Positions 50,755-63,240 of a DNA stretch of 64,000 nucleotides are shown piece after piece. Position 1 is the first letter of the stretch, and each line of letters starts with the position of its first letter. The notes under the pieces are model-generated. The model saw nothing but the letters and a program-made list of their open reading frames with translations, had not been told where the DNA came from and made no database searches. This stretch comes from Bactericera cockerelli (lineage: Eukaryota; Arthropoda; Insecta; Hemiptera; Triozidae): NCBI GenBank assembly GCA_024516035.1, contig CM044959.1, positions 13,553,174 through 13,617,173 on the forward strand, given 5' to 3'. The position numbers were made by a program, and so were the translations under genes.

Positions 50755-51490
50755 TTTATACTTTCCTTATCCTACGAGTATAATAAGGAAAGTATTGTAT
50801 TTGTAAAAAATTTGACCTACCCAGTTTTTTTTACATTTCTGGACGAATCATAGCCTCAGGATACCAAAAAAAAAAAAAAAAATCGGCCATTGGTCCCTGC
50901 GTCCGTGTGTCTGTCTGACTCTCTGTGTGTCTGAACAGGATATCTCGAGAACGGTAAGAGCTAGAGACTTGAAATTTGGTGTGGAAATTAATTTTATACA
51001 CCAGACGAATCACGAATCTTTGGGTTTGGAATCAGCCGCATTCTGCGTCCGCACGGCCGCAAATATTAGCCGCAAGCGCCACTTCTTTGAATTGGTTAAA
51101 TATACAAAAAAGTTGGAGTACAACATTTTCTAAAATTAAAAATAGTAATAGGGATTTGATTTACTCTGATCATTTTTTGATATCTTATACTTTTTGGAAC
51201 CCGGCTCCAATTTACCGGTATTTTCGAGGGTCCCCATTTGACCAAATTTTTTTATTTTTTATCGTAGATGGGGGCTGTGACATATAGGTACGAGTAAAAT
51301 CCAATGATTTTGACGTGCTGATGACGAATTTGACATTTATTTTTAGCTAACTGACAGACACACGGACCAATGGCTGAAAACAACTTTTTTGGTATCCTGA
51401 GGTAATGACTCGTCCAGAAATGTGAAAAACTGGGTAGGTCAAATTTTCGACGAATACAATAGGTACTTTCCTTAATATAGTACCTATAAG
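50755..51490. mobile_element. MITE family M, forward unit joined to an inverted 5' part
   Basis: Forward copy from ACTTTCCTTATCC to about 51350, then the 5' portion again in reverse (GACAGACACACGGACCAATG, GGTATCCTGAGGTAATGACT, AATTTTCGACGAATACAAT) ending with AGGTACTTTCCTTAATAT. Confidence 0.6.
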
Positions 51491-51544
51491 AAAAGTTAAA
51501 ATCTCAACCTTCGAAAATTTGATGAAATCTTTCCTGTAATTATT

Positions 51545-51660
51545 TCAGTGTTCACGTTCACTGGGAACTCGAATATTTTTTCGGTTGGGTGGAAGAGTTT
51601 ACAGTGTGAGAATCCTGCCGTTAAAGCCATAAAAAAAGAAGAAGAAGAAGAAAAAAAAAA
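51545..51660 (+). repeat. LINE 3' end with (AAG)n/A-rich tail
   Basis: TCGGTTGGGTGGAAGAGTTT and GAGAATCCTGCCGTTAAAGCC match the 3' UTR of the CR1/Jockey-like element at 21600-21678; the coding part is absent. Confidence 0.6.
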
Positions 51661-51892
51661 AAGGTTGACTTACACCCGATGGCCTACGCGTCTGATATTA
51701 TAATTAATTTTGTTTGCTTTTTTCTGAAAGCTAGCCAGCCGATCCTCACAGGCCAATATTTAACATCTCTCCAGACTTGTTTATGAGTCTTTTACACTGT
51801 TTTTTATCGGTCTCCTGCGCACTGTCACACAGTTTTCTCTTGAGCAAATAGTTCTTCGTGGGCTGACCTGTATTTCACTCTAAGCTATGCAC

Positions 51893-52035
51893 TCATTAAA
51901 ATATTTACTATACTTATATCTACTATGCGTTTATTAAAATATTTACTATACTTATATCTACTATGCCTTTATTAAAACATTTACTACTTATATCTACTGT
52001 GCGTTCATTAAAATATTTACTATAAATCTAATAGT
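51893..52035. repeat. 38-bp tandem repeat, about four units
   Basis: Unit ATTAAAATATTTACTATACT plus TATATCTACTATGCGTT; the third unit has a small deletion. Confidence 0.8.
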
Positions 52036-52399
52036 ATTAAAATACAAATACATTATATTACTGTTCTAAAAGCTACATACATTAAGTAACTCCTGGAACT
52101 GTAGGTACTTATATCTATACTTATGCTTATATACTCCTAGAACTATACTTATAATATTATTATTATACAAATAGAAATACATTAGGTATATTACTGTCAT
52201 AAAAGCTATATACCCTAAGAGATATGATGAGGTCGGGTTGTGCAAATGTGCCGACTGAGACTGGGTCACACTAGATTGGCACACTGTTTCTTATTCACCA
52301 AGAAGCCCCCCCCCTTGCGTGAGTGTGGTGTCAATCTTAGTGTGGCCCACATCTTAGAATGTCCACTACATTAATCAATTTTCCCTTTTCCCTCCCTAA

Positions 52400-52892
52400 G
52401 GAATGACTTTTTTATTATTCATCCTAGATGGGGGTTGTGACATATCAAATCCAATGATTTTGAGGTGCTGATTACGAATTTAACATTGACTTTTAGCTAA
52501 ATGTTACCTTTGAGTCACCAGTGGCTTTTGGTCCTGTTCCCATTCCTCATAATAAAATTATGATAAGGAAAGTCGTGTGATGTTTACACCAGCTTTTTTT
52601 GTATCTTTAACCAATGCAAATAAACGGTCCTTGCGGCCAATTTTTGCGACCCTGCGGCCGATTTAAAAAAAGAAAGAAAAAAATGTGGTTCGTGTGGTAT
52701 ATAGAATCAACTTTCAAACTAAGTTTCTAGCTTTTACCGTTCGTGAGATATCTTGTTCATAGACAGACAGACACACGGACCGATGGCCGAAAACAACTAT
52801 CCTGAGGCTATACTTCGTCCAGAAATGTGAAAATCTGGGTAGGTCAAATTTTCGACGAATACAATGCTTTCCTTATTAAAGGATAAGGAAAG
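52400..52892. mobile_element. MITE family M, tail-to-tail composite
   Basis: Forward 3' part (GATGGGGGTTGTGACATATC to GATAAGGAAAGTCGTG) followed by a reversed 5' half that ends AATGCTTTCCTTATTAAAGG. Mirror image of the arrangement at 50755-51490. Confidence 0.55.
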
Positions 52893-53154
52893 TAAAAAGG
52901 TACAAAGGAATACTATGTACTCAGAGATCGCTTGTCTTTGTATTTTCTTAGTGTAAAATTTTATGAGGGTTGAAAAATAAATGTCGAAAATTATGGTCGC
53001 TTTTTTCAGGGTCGAATTATTGGTACATGTATATAACAAAAATACAATAGAATTGACCCATCCTATGATATTTGATTAAGCTCCCTCAGAAAATATCATA
53101 AATCATTTTTGCATGTATCATTGTCAGGGTATTCGCATTGTTCAATTATCCTAA

Positions 53155-54245
53155 AAGATGCCAGGTCGATCTCCGTGGTGAAGACTGGTAATCCAAAGAT
53201 TCTAGGTTCAAATTTCGGTCGGTGCACAATTTTCTGATGGAAAATTCTCGGCAGATTCCTGGCACGAAAATGTACACAAATCTTTTTCATATTTTCCGGA
53301 CCTTTTAAAGATAAAGATTCTTATGAGTAGCCTTTTTTTATAAATACATCTAAACTTATGCAAGTTTTATGTAGTTGTAAAAATTAATATGCAATCAATA
53401 AAAAAAAAAAAAATCAATCACAACCGGGCAAATTCAGAAAAAAAGTTTATTTTGTTTTTTTGTTTTTTTTTTTTTTTTAATGCAAATTGTCATGCATAAG
53501 ACATGAACTCACAACTCTCTGAGCACCAGGACATTAACCCGTTCGAGTTCGTAAAAATGTATTTAGTCATCTACAATCTACACACTTCAGTTATTTATTT
53601 TACCTTCTCTTTCTCCTGTTTTGTGTACAGCGTGTCAAGTTGGATCCGCGAATCCGTAATTTTTTCCTTAGAGCCCGCCACTTTGCCGGTCAAAGAACGC
53701 AAGGGTTAAAATTTATAAAAAACAAGTAATTTATTTACAAAAGTTTCTTTCAAAAATATGTACAGTTATCACAGGTATGCTAGATAATTTATCACAGATA
53801 CTTTTCTAGTAAGACACAGAACTTAAAAAAATAAATATATAAATACAATACTTTCCTTATTATAGGATGAGGAAAGTAAAAAATGGAAAGATAAAATCAA
53901 TTAATTAATTTCGTTTAAAATAAAAGCTGTTGCGTCCTTACCAACTGATTAACAAAATGAGAAAATCGCACAAAAATTAGTTTAGCGTTACCGGCATTGC
54001 ACGTTGTAAGAGAACGCTTTGTTTGGCTTTGGCATTTGACCTTTGATTACGAGTAAAGGTAGCTGTGCGTTTATCAAAAAATGTGTATTAATATTAGCTA
54101 GGTTTCTATTGACTTTTTAGATGTAGGTACTTGTAGGTTTCGCTATCAAATTTTGATCCGTACAAAGTGGGAAAGTAGAAAATATAAGATGAATGGGTAG
54201 CTTAGTTATCTGCAGTGATTATTTATATACATAAATATTTTTAAA
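53155..54245. other. No gene recognised
   Basis: 53165-53230 has a tRNA-like CTCCGTGGTGAAGACTGG / GGTTCAAATTTCGG pair resembling a SINE-E head. The rest is AT-rich with homopolymer runs. Confidence 0.3.
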
Positions 54246-54897
54246 TATAATAATAATACTCTTTAGTGAAAGGTAACCACCAGGCAAGGTTAAAGGTACT
54301 TTTCTGTGCCAAAGGTACTTCTCTGTGCTTCGCCTGAGGCCCAAATTTCTCCCGATGTCAGGCGTTTTCTGACACTGATTAAAAGTGAGCAACAACGTGT
54401 CAGGCCTTTTCAACTGACCGTCACTTTTTTTGGAAAACTGGCTGTCAGGCGTTTTTAACTGACGTGGCTCGAGATGTGTTCACTCCCCCCCCCCCCCTTA
54501 AAACCAATGTCTGTCCAATTCCAGAGAAAATTATAAGTACAAAAAGGCATGGCCTTATCCACCAGTACGGCGATGCTTTCGCTAACTTTGAAACGGTAAG
54601 AGATAATCGAACCCTCGTGGAACGCTCTACTTGCGAAAATTTTGAGAAGTACAAATTATAATTCATATTCGAAGTTTTATAAAAACTCAGCTGGCAGTAG
54701 CGAATATTCATGCTATGAACTAACACCTCTTTATTTTATTAAGTTAAAAAGAGAAAATAAGTTAATAGGAACTTGAGACTTTAAAAAAAAAAAAAATTGG
54801 GTGATTCCATTACTTTCCTTTCTATAGGATATAGGATAAGGAAAATAAATATACAAAAACGAACACAATACTTCCGATTTTTAATATTAAAAATACA

Positions 54898-55192
54898 TCG
54901 GAAGTAAAATCAAAGACAAAGATTTAAATTTGATCACGGGATGGATATTAATTAATTGAATTGAATTGGGTAAATTATTGATTTCAAAATGAGTTTACAT
55001 AGTTTACACCTCCTAAGCTAAGGCTAACTTTTAGTCCTTAGATTACATCGGAAGTAAAATCAAAGACAAGGATTTAAATTTGATCACGGGATGGATATTA
55101 ATGAATTGAATTAGGTATATTATTGATTTCAATATGATTTTACAAGTTTACATCTCCTAAGCTAAGTCTAACTTTTAGCCCAAATTATTAGT
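54898..55192. repeat. Direct duplication, about 147 bp
   Basis: ATCGGAAGTAAAATCAAAGA through CTCCTAAGCTAAG...TAACTTTTAG occurs at 54898 and again at 55045, with a small deletion in the second copy. Confidence 0.8.
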
Positions 55193-55708
55193 GCTCTACA
55201 GAATTTGATAAATTAAGATATTATAAAGATAAGATTTATTTATAATAAATTAATAATTTTTTACAAAATTGGAATTGATAAATTTATGAGGACAAAAGTA
55301 AGTGACAAATTCGCACGTTAGCATAAAAAAAACACCTAGATTAAAAACTTTAAAGGTAAATCGTACAACACTCGCAAAGATTAAAATTAAATGGATGAAA
55401 CAATTACACGAGATGAAATGAAGCTAGCATGGACGAGTGTTTATAAACAAAACTTTCAACAGTGATTGGATTAGTATAAACATCGGAAAAGCAGAGTCAG
55501 ATAATGGAGTCTAATGCTTTGTTAATTGGGATGGCTTGATATATGTTTGCATGTGATGCACCGTCGGTATGTCGCTGGATGGGAGACGCTTGTGCTCTCT
55601 CTAATGAAGAGGACTTTACACTGATAATAAGTACGGGTGTATACACAGGGTGTTCAGCACAATCCGTCGAGAAATTTGACCCATCAGTCTTCTTTCACTT
55701 TACCTTTT

Positions 55709-56048
55709 CCCAAACCTACTTGGGGTCAGGATTGTTCAACCTCAAATCCTGACCCCAAGTAGGTTTGGGTTGGTTGGTTGTGGCACATTTTTTTTACGGC
55801 TGGATGCCTTCCTAACGCTAACAATTCTACTTTATTTAACGTCCTGATTAGGATGGAGGTTTTACCCTGCATTCGCTGGGAATCGTTCCAGCTACCCACA
55901 TTAACCTCACCCAGCCTGGGTCGGGTCGAAAATGCCAGCCTCACGTGTACGGAGGGAACAGAATTTATACCATATGAAAAGTGTGCTAATCGAACTCAGG
56001 ATCTCTGGACTGTGGGCAATAGTCAAAACCGTTACGCCACGGAGGCTG
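55709..56048 (-). repeat. SINE-E copy ending in a perfect 25-bp hairpin
   Basis: Complement of the SINE-E tail (GGTTGTGGCACATTT, GGATGCCTTCCTAACGCTAA), body (GAGGTTTTACCCTGCATTCG, CACCCAGCCTGGG) and head (GTTACGCCACGGAGG). At the low end 55709-55733 and 55745-55769 are perfect inverted copies with an 11-nt loop. Confidence 0.8.
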
Positions 56049-56644
56049 GCAAAATTTGGACCCATCAGTAATGTCATGGAATATGATTAATTGGTCATAA
56101 TAGAGAGCATGAAAGTTTCATCAAGAACAGCAGAAAAATTAAGCCACAAGTGGAGCAGCACATATGGAAAAATTCTTGAATGGCTCAGATTTAAAATAGA
56201 AATTTCAATTATTAATGCTACGAGGAACTCGGAGAAGAATTCGTGGTGTTAATTGTTTGATGTTGTCGAGATATGATTGTAAAGTAAAGAGTATTTTTAT
56301 GAAATAAACTTGGCAAAGAGTGCGATGTTTAAGGGAAAAAAATAGAGGTCGGTGTCATAACTGGAGCTTCTCTTGCAGGACTCCAACCAGTTTGAAATAA
56401 TAAAAGTCTCTTGGATTTGCAGACGCTTTTTTAGCTTTCAACCTTTCAGAGATTTTATAAAACCCTTTGTCGAGATCCGAATCTTACTTTAATTCTGTGA
56501 ATTTCGCTCTGAAAATCGTCGTTTTACTCATTAGAAAGCAACTTACAGCCAAGCAATTCAACTTGAATACACCAGTTCTTGTAAGAAAACAATGTCCAGC
56601 AAGTCTTTCTGTGATAGTGGCGGTATTTCTGTGACCATGGAGGT

Positions 56645-57340
56645 TTTCTATGACAGTAGTTCCGTGTGGCTCTCGGCTAAGAATAAGACCACAGGTTGTT
56701 CCCCCTGTCGTAAAAGGCGATTAACAGGAACATCTCTCAGAAGCTGTTGAAAAGCTTCAAAAAAAGAGATCTTTATAAAACTCTCAGGAGCTTCTGAAAA
56801 GAGGTTCGAATGGCTGCTCAATCCACAAGAAGCTGGGCAAAAGCCGTAGAGCCACTTTCCAATAAACAAGCACCAAAAAGGAGTTTCGTTCAGAAGAAAC
56901 CACTTCAGAGCATCAGGGTGAAAAGCTAATGGAGCAGGACAGGCAGAAGATGCCAACAACCTCAACTATACTCTCTTGTAGAGATAGTTCAGAGGTGGCA
57001 TTCGAAACCCCAACTGCTTCTCAAAGTTTTATAAACGCCCTGAAGTCTTTGAAAGTGGGAGTAATTCTGAAGAACTTCCCAAGAGAGTCCCGGCCACAGG
57101 CAGGCGAAAATGTTCATAACTTATTCGTCCAAAAGAGCAAAAGAAATGCTCTGTCTGAGCAAAGCGGAATCCTAACTGGCGTTTTAACAGAACACTGTAG
57201 CCTCAACTACCAACTAAACAAATGGACAGTCTCTGTAGTAAAGAGGCCCCAGAGAGTAAAACACATTCTCTGTGAATGTGGAGCAGCCTCTCACGCTCGA
57301 CTGAAACACTTCTCATTGCTGTCTAACAACTACTAAAGAA
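56645..57340 (+). pseudogene. Possible non-LTR retrotransposon remnant (R1/Jockey-like 3' part)
   Basis: A + frame reads TEHCSLNYQLNKW...RVKHILCECGAASHARLKHF, like the LTGHC-LN-HL...HILCEC-RLKHL motif after the RNase H domain of such elements. Upstream CCCCCTGTCGTAAAAGGCGA is also common in insect retroelements. The zinc-ligand cysteines in the middle are missing and the rest is not readable as reverse transcriptase. Confidence 0.4.
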
Positions 57341-57604
57341 GTTACCGAAATCAGTCCTAAAAGAATCTTAAGCTACATTAATAGCTTTGATCTCTTTTAG
57401 AGTTACAGGGGCATGTCACAAAAGATCTATTTAAGGTCGCAGTGACAAAGAGCTTTCGTAGCCGACAGCCCCAATTATAACAATACCAATTTCTATGGCC
57501 GCAACGATATTCTTGCGGCTTAGACGATATTTCTGTGTCCAGTGTCCATGACATTATTTCTGTGAACATGATGTTTTTCTTTGACAGAATCCGTATTTCC
57601 ATGA

Positions 57605-57742
57605 CCATATTTGTGTTAAGCACTTTCGTGATATCACAACTACTTAAACTCGCTTTACTAAATCTACGATGATACCGGGACTTGAACCACCGATCTCTAA
57701 GTTACAAATCCGCCGCCTTATCCATCAAGCTACCGAGGTTGG
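57605..57742 (-). repeat. SINE-C copy
   Basis: Complement of GTGTTAAGCACTTTCGTGAT, CCGGGACTTGAACCACCGAT and CTTATCCATCAAGCTACCGA. Confidence 0.75.
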
Positions 57743-58225
57743 TTTATCTATGGCCGCGACGATATTTCTGTGACCGTGACGGCTTTACATGACATTTCGG
57801 TAATCGTGATTCATGTTACAATTCACTGGTATTACTTCCGAGAATATCGAATATTATACATATATCGGGAGTGTTTTTATGTTTCGTTGTGCATCAAAAA
57901 TGAGCTGTTACCATCCGGAAATTTCGGCGCAAAATGTTACCGAACATTTCAGTGAGCGTTAGATTTTAGACAGTTTTTGGTGGTAATATTTCTTGGTAGT
58001 TTTATTACATACTTGACATACTTCTGATAGTCAACCTTCCCTATTTGCTGGTCTACTGCCTGTTCGTAATTCCTCAGGTGGACTAAGCACTAAGTTTCGT
58101 TAGATTTCCAGCTGTATTTTATTCTAAGAGATTGATGTCTTCACAAGACAATCTTTAGAACAAAAATCTTTGGTGAGTATAAGAAATTTATTAATAATAA
58201 TGTATTTTTTTGTGTTATTATATCA

Positions 58226-58475
58226 CAATTATAGTGGGTAGCGCAGAATGATAGGACTTTTCCATATTTTTAATATCCCAATATCTTATTTTTGCCTATA
58301 ATTCGCCACTGGTCGCTGTTCACATTAAAGCAGCTACTCATTTTTCCTCACGAGGTATGAGTGGACCCCGAATCCCGCAAGTACAGAGAAGAAAAAATCC
58401 TGGCCCGCTGGGGATTGAACCCAGGTCAACGTGCGTGCAATGCCTAGCGCGCTAACTCACTCGGCCACGGTGACT
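58226..58475 (-). repeat. SINE-D copy
   Basis: Complement of ATTCGCCACTGGTCGCTGTT, CCTCACGAGGTATGAGTGGA, GGGGATTGAACCCAGGTC and GCGCTAACTCACTCGGCC; same low-side extension as 37133-37421. Confidence 0.75.
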
Positions 58476-58867
58476 AAGAAATTTATTTAAAAAATAAAGA
58501 ATATTACAGAGCACTCAGACGTACAAAACGAGAAATTCTTATCTTACATGTCATATTTACAACCCCTGAACCTTTTATGAATACTTCAGTTAACATACAT
58601 AATTTTCCAGGAACTTTAAAAGAACCAAGTAGGAGGAAAATCATGATTGCTCCTAATGTACTCCTTGATACACTCTGTGTATGGCTCCAAAATAAATAAA
58701 TTTATTTTCAATCATCAGCTTGATAGGTGCTGTTTAATGTACCCAGCGGTATAGCACAACGCTTTTCTACCTCACTGACGTAATTTGATTTGACGTACTT
58801 ATGGATTAATTGATACATAACTTCAAAAATAAAATAAATAAATAAAAGGTGTTTTGAATAATTTTTT

Positions 58868-59055
58868 GCCATTTTTAGGATCACCGAAGTTAACCAACGT
58901 CCAGTTAACCAACTTCGTGATGCTGGCATTCCGGCCCCACCCAGGCTGGGTGAGCTTAATGAGGGTAGCAGGGTTGAGAATTTCCTGCGAATGGAGAGTA
59001 ACACCCCTGTCGTGATAAGACAAGTAGTTGAAAGCGACATAAAAAAAAAAAACAT
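58868..59055 (+). repeat. 5S-derived SINE, 5'-truncated
   Basis: Starts inside the 5S part (TCACCGAAGTTAACCAACGT), then CACCCAGGCTGGGTGAGC, GGAGAGTAACACCCCTGTCG, GTTGAAAGCGACAT and poly(A). Confidence 0.7.
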
Positions 59056-59149
59056 TTTCACTGTTTTTCAAGTGGAGTTATTTAGGTAAACATTACACTC
59101 TGATTGTCTAATTTGAAAGAAATTTTCATTTTGAAAGAGATATATCAGC

Positions 59150-59440
59150 CTCCGTGGCGTAATGGTTGTGAGTACTGCCCATAGTCCAGAGGTCTCGAGT
59201 TCGACTCCCGGTTGGGGCAGACTTTTCGAAGAAAACCGGGAGTCGAACGTGAGGCTGGCACTTCCGGCCCTACCCAGGCTGGGTTAATGTGGGTATCTAT
59301 TCCCAGCGAATGGAGGGTAAACTATCTCAAATCAGGACGTTAAAACCAAATAGAATCAACTGGTCATAATAGATCTAAATAGGTCGCAGTGTTAATTGTA
59401 AGGGTTTCACTGAAAACCCTGCAACCAGGTCAGATAATAA
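59150..59440 (+). repeat. SINE-E copy
   Basis: GCCTCCGTGGCGTAATGGTT head, GAGTTCGACTCCCGGTTGGG box B, GTGAGGCTGGCACTTCCGGC, CCCAGGCTGGGTTAATGTGG body. Confidence 0.75.
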
Positions 59441-59965
59441 AAAAGGGATATTTGGGGATTGTAACGTCTCCAACAGGTTGTAAAGCTTCTTCTAGCAATC
59501 GAAGACTTCGTACAGCTAAAACTCTTGGTCAATTTTCTCCAGGTTATATTTATTTTTTTCCAGGTACCTAATAGTTTGATTCGGGCATTTTGCCAACTGG
59601 AAAAACCTTAAGTACTTTTTAGAATAATATTATTGGAAGTTAGTCGTTATTATTTTTAATCTATAGAATAATTTATTCATTTAGTCCATTTTTATGTTAA
59701 TATGATGCAGCGCTGCATTCAGAATTTGTAATGTTCGCAAAGACATTGGCAGTAAAGTGGAAAAGTGTAGAGATTTAAAGCAATATTTAGTTCGCCATGG
59801 GGGGCGAAATTTCCATCCTCCGTGGAGTTTGTTAATCCACAGGTGCCCCCTGGGTCGTGCTAATGGGAAATTGCTGGTGACTTCTGGTTGGTACACTCGT
59901 TTAACTACGTCCCAGAATTGGTGTGTGCAGAATACCACATTATGTATGTCCCAGCAGTCATCTCT

Positions 59966-60171
59966 GCCATTTTTATTTTATTTTATTTATTTGTTTACAC
60001 TTTATTGATAGGACATATTATATACAACACAAATAATTACAAATTAGAATACAATAACATAGAAGAAAAAAAATAAAGAAATAATAAATAAATATAATAT
60101 ACATTATAAATATGTCCTAACTAAAGGGCGAGGTTATTGCCTTAGGCAATCTCTTCCACCCAACCCTTATT
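59966..60171 (-). mobile_element. Family K short retroposon nested in the RTE 5' region
   Basis: High end CAATCTCTTCCACCCAACCC, TTGCCTTAGGCAA stem-loop, low end an AT-rich tail (TTTATTTTATTTTATTTA). It lies between the RTE left border and the endonuclease ORF, so it inserted after the RTE. Confidence 0.7.
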
Positions 60172-60334
60172 TCAAGTTTCTTATGCCATTGGAGAAAATC
60201 AATGGACTGGTCCATTGTTGTGGGTTGATCATGGGGCTAACTACCTCATATCACAAAAAACTGCAGTTGCGAATCTTCATAACCCGCCTCGGAATTCTGG
60301 ACTGTCAAATTTGGATCTGAACTGGAATACTAAC

Positions 60335-63240
60335 ATGGACACGATTTTAGGATCACGGAATGACAAATCGGATTTTAAACTTGCAACGTGGAATGTAAGA
60401 ACCCTACTCCAACCTGGGAAAATGGAAGAAGTAGCCTCAGAAATGTTGAAACACAAAATTGATATAATGGCTATTCAAGAAATAAGATGGCATGGTCAGG
60501 GCAAAATCGAAAAAAGAAATTACAGCTTTATATACAGTGGACCCAGCAAACGAACAGGACAACTTGGAACTGGATTTATCATCAACAACAAAGTCAAAGC
60601 AAGCATCATGGATTATAAATACATAAATGAAAGGATTTGTAAAAGGAAAATTTCGAAATACCACAATAACTTCAGCACATGCACCCACTGAAGAGAAAAC
60701 AGAAGAAGAAAAAGAAACATTTTATGATCAACTAAGTAAGGAAGTATCTTTAACTCAAAAATATGACATGCTGCTTATACTTGGTGACTTTAATGCTAAA
60801 ATAAGATACAATGAAGATCAGATTGATGTAGCAGGAAAATACACATTACATGAATACAACAATGAAAATGGAGATTACCTTGTAAATTTTGCAGCACAAC
60901 ACGGACTATACATTAAGAGTACATCATTCCAACACAAAAAAATACACTTGGGGACTTGGAAAATACCTGGAAGAGAAGAAGTAAACCAGATAGATCATGT
61001 TATGGTGACAAAAAGACACTTTACTTCTATCATTGATGTTAGGGCACATAGAGGTCCAAATTGTGATTCTGATCACTATATGGTGAAAACCACTATCAGA
61101 GATAAGATGGCCAAAATAAAAACAATCGCCAGAATAAAACAACCAAAATGGGATACACAGAAATTAAAAGAAGATAAAGAATGCCAAAGCAACTACCAAA
61201 GAATATCAGAAGAAAAATTGAAAGAAATCAAGGACAACGAACCATTAGAAGACAAATGGGAGAAGATCAAAGAATCAATTACACTCTCGGCACAAGAAAC
61301 AATAAAGGAAAAGGAAATCAGGAGAAATAGTGGATGGTTTGACGAGGAGTGTAAAAATCTTCTTGAACACAAAAACTGTGCAAGGAAGAAAATGTTAAAT
61401 AGGAATACCACAAGAAATAGTGAACAATACAAGAACTTACGTAGAAGATGTAAACAATTAATGAAAAGAAAAAAGAAAGAAAGTCTTGATCACGAAATTC
61501 AAGAGATAGAAAATCTAAATGAACTAGGAGAGACCAGAAAGTTTTACGCTGCCACCAAGAGACTAACACTAAAGATTTTCAACCTAATATTACAGGGTGC
61601 AAAAGTAGAAACGGAGCAATCATTACAGATGAAAGAGAAACACTTAAAATATGGGAACAGTATTTCGATAACCTCCTAAACATGCATCAAGTAAATGAAG
61701 AAGCATCATATGATGCAACCCAACAAAGAGACGAGGGACCAGACGGAAACAATATTGAAGAGGACAACACACCAACTAGGAAAGAGATCCAAGAAGCAAT
61801 AAAAACAATCAGGAACAATAAAGCTCCTGGAGAGGATACCATAGTAGGTGAGCTTATAAAATATGGAGGACTGGCACTAGAATCAGCAATACATGATTTA
61901 ATCAAAGACATATGGAGAACAGAAACAATGCCAAGAAGTTGGAATATAGGAATAATTTGCCCAATACACAAAAAATGTGATAAATCAGACTGTGTCAACT
62001 ACAGAGGAATTACATTATTAAACACCACTTATAAGATCCTCACAACCATACTCAATAAAAGAATCAAAGAAATATCCAACAAAAAGATCGGAGAATATCA
62101 ATGTGGATTTAGGGAATCACGCGGCACAGCTGATCAATTGTTCATCGTTCGGCAAATCATGGAAAAGTTTCATGAACACAATATGGACTTATATATACTC
62201 GCCATAGATTTCAAACAAGCCTTTGATAGCGTAAAACGTGACAGACTAAAACAGTCAATGCAGGACATGGAGATTCCCCTAAAACTCATAAATATGGCTA
62301 TGATGACTATGGAACAATCTTGTGCTAGAGTATAAAATTGATGGGAAACTAAGTGATAGTTTTAACATCACATCTGGAGTTAAACAAGGGGATAGTCTTT
62401 CAAGTACTCTCTTTATAATCCTACTACACAAAGCTATTAAAGAACTAGATCAGAGAGGTACCATATTCAATAAATCAACCCAGATCTGCGCATATGCCGA
62501 TGACGTTGCAATAATAGCAAGAAGTAAACAAAGACTGATAGAACTTTTTAAAGAAATTGAAAATAAGTGTAAAGAACTTGGCCTAACAATAAATGAGAGT
62601 AAAACTTTTTATATGATAATGTCCGCATCAGAAGATTGTAGGAAAGTGGAAGACCTGAAAATAGAAGAAAAATGTTTTAAAGGTGTCGATAAGCTCAAAT
62701 ATCTTGGAGAATTGATCAACAATGATGCAAAACCGAGCACTGCCATCCAAGAAAGAATTAAAACCGGCAACAAGGCCTATTTTGCTAATATAAAACTGCT
62801 CCGAAACAAATTAATAACTAGAAGAACAAAATTAAAAATATATAAAACTCTCATAAGACCAGTCATAACATATGGTAGTGAATGCTGGGTACTAACACAA
62901 CAAGACCAGGAAAAATTAAGGAAAAATGAGTAAGGAAAATCTATGGAGGCATTCAAATCAATTAAACAGACTGGAGAATCCGCAACAACCAGGAAATCAA
63001 TGACATTCTAAATAATGAAGATATCGTCAAATTCATCAAAGCCCAGAGACTCAGATGGTTTGGCCACATCCAACGAATGGAAGAAGAAAGAATGCCCAAA
63101 AAAATATTAAATGCCAAATTATACAACCCAAGGAAAAAAGGAATACCACGCCTTAGATGGATGGACCAAGTTCAAAGTGACCTGAAAACAATGAAAGTGA
63201 AAGGATGGGGAAATTTGGTGAAGGACAGACTTGTTTAGAG
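60335..63240 (+). pseudogene. RTE-like endonuclease/reverse transcriptase, decayed
   Basis: From ATG 60335: endonuclease (FKLATWNVRTLLQPGKMEEV; IMAIQEIRW; LILGDFNAKI; DSDHYMV catalytic D/H), then a linker, then reverse transcriptase (KAPGEDTIVGELIKYGG; NYRGITLLNTTYKIL; YILAIDFKQAFDS motif A; SGVKQGDSLSSTLF motif B; CAYADDVAII catalytic motif C; KLKYLGELIN motif E) and a C-terminal [19 protein letters not shown] tail. The frame changes near 60640, 61575, 62330 and 62930 and there are at least two stops near the end (TAA at about 62960, TAG near 63236). All catalytic motifs survive, so loss is moderate. Confidence 0.85.

Noticed and set aside
54445..54726. 93-codon - strand frame and its + strand partner at 54464-54661
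   Set aside because: No recognisable domain in either; the high end only resembles the flank of the hammerhead element loosely (AGAGGTGTTAGTTCATAGC), without the catalytic core.
61193..61998. Antisense frames of 79-103 codons in the RTE element
   Set aside because: Shadows of the reverse transcriptase ORF on the other strand.
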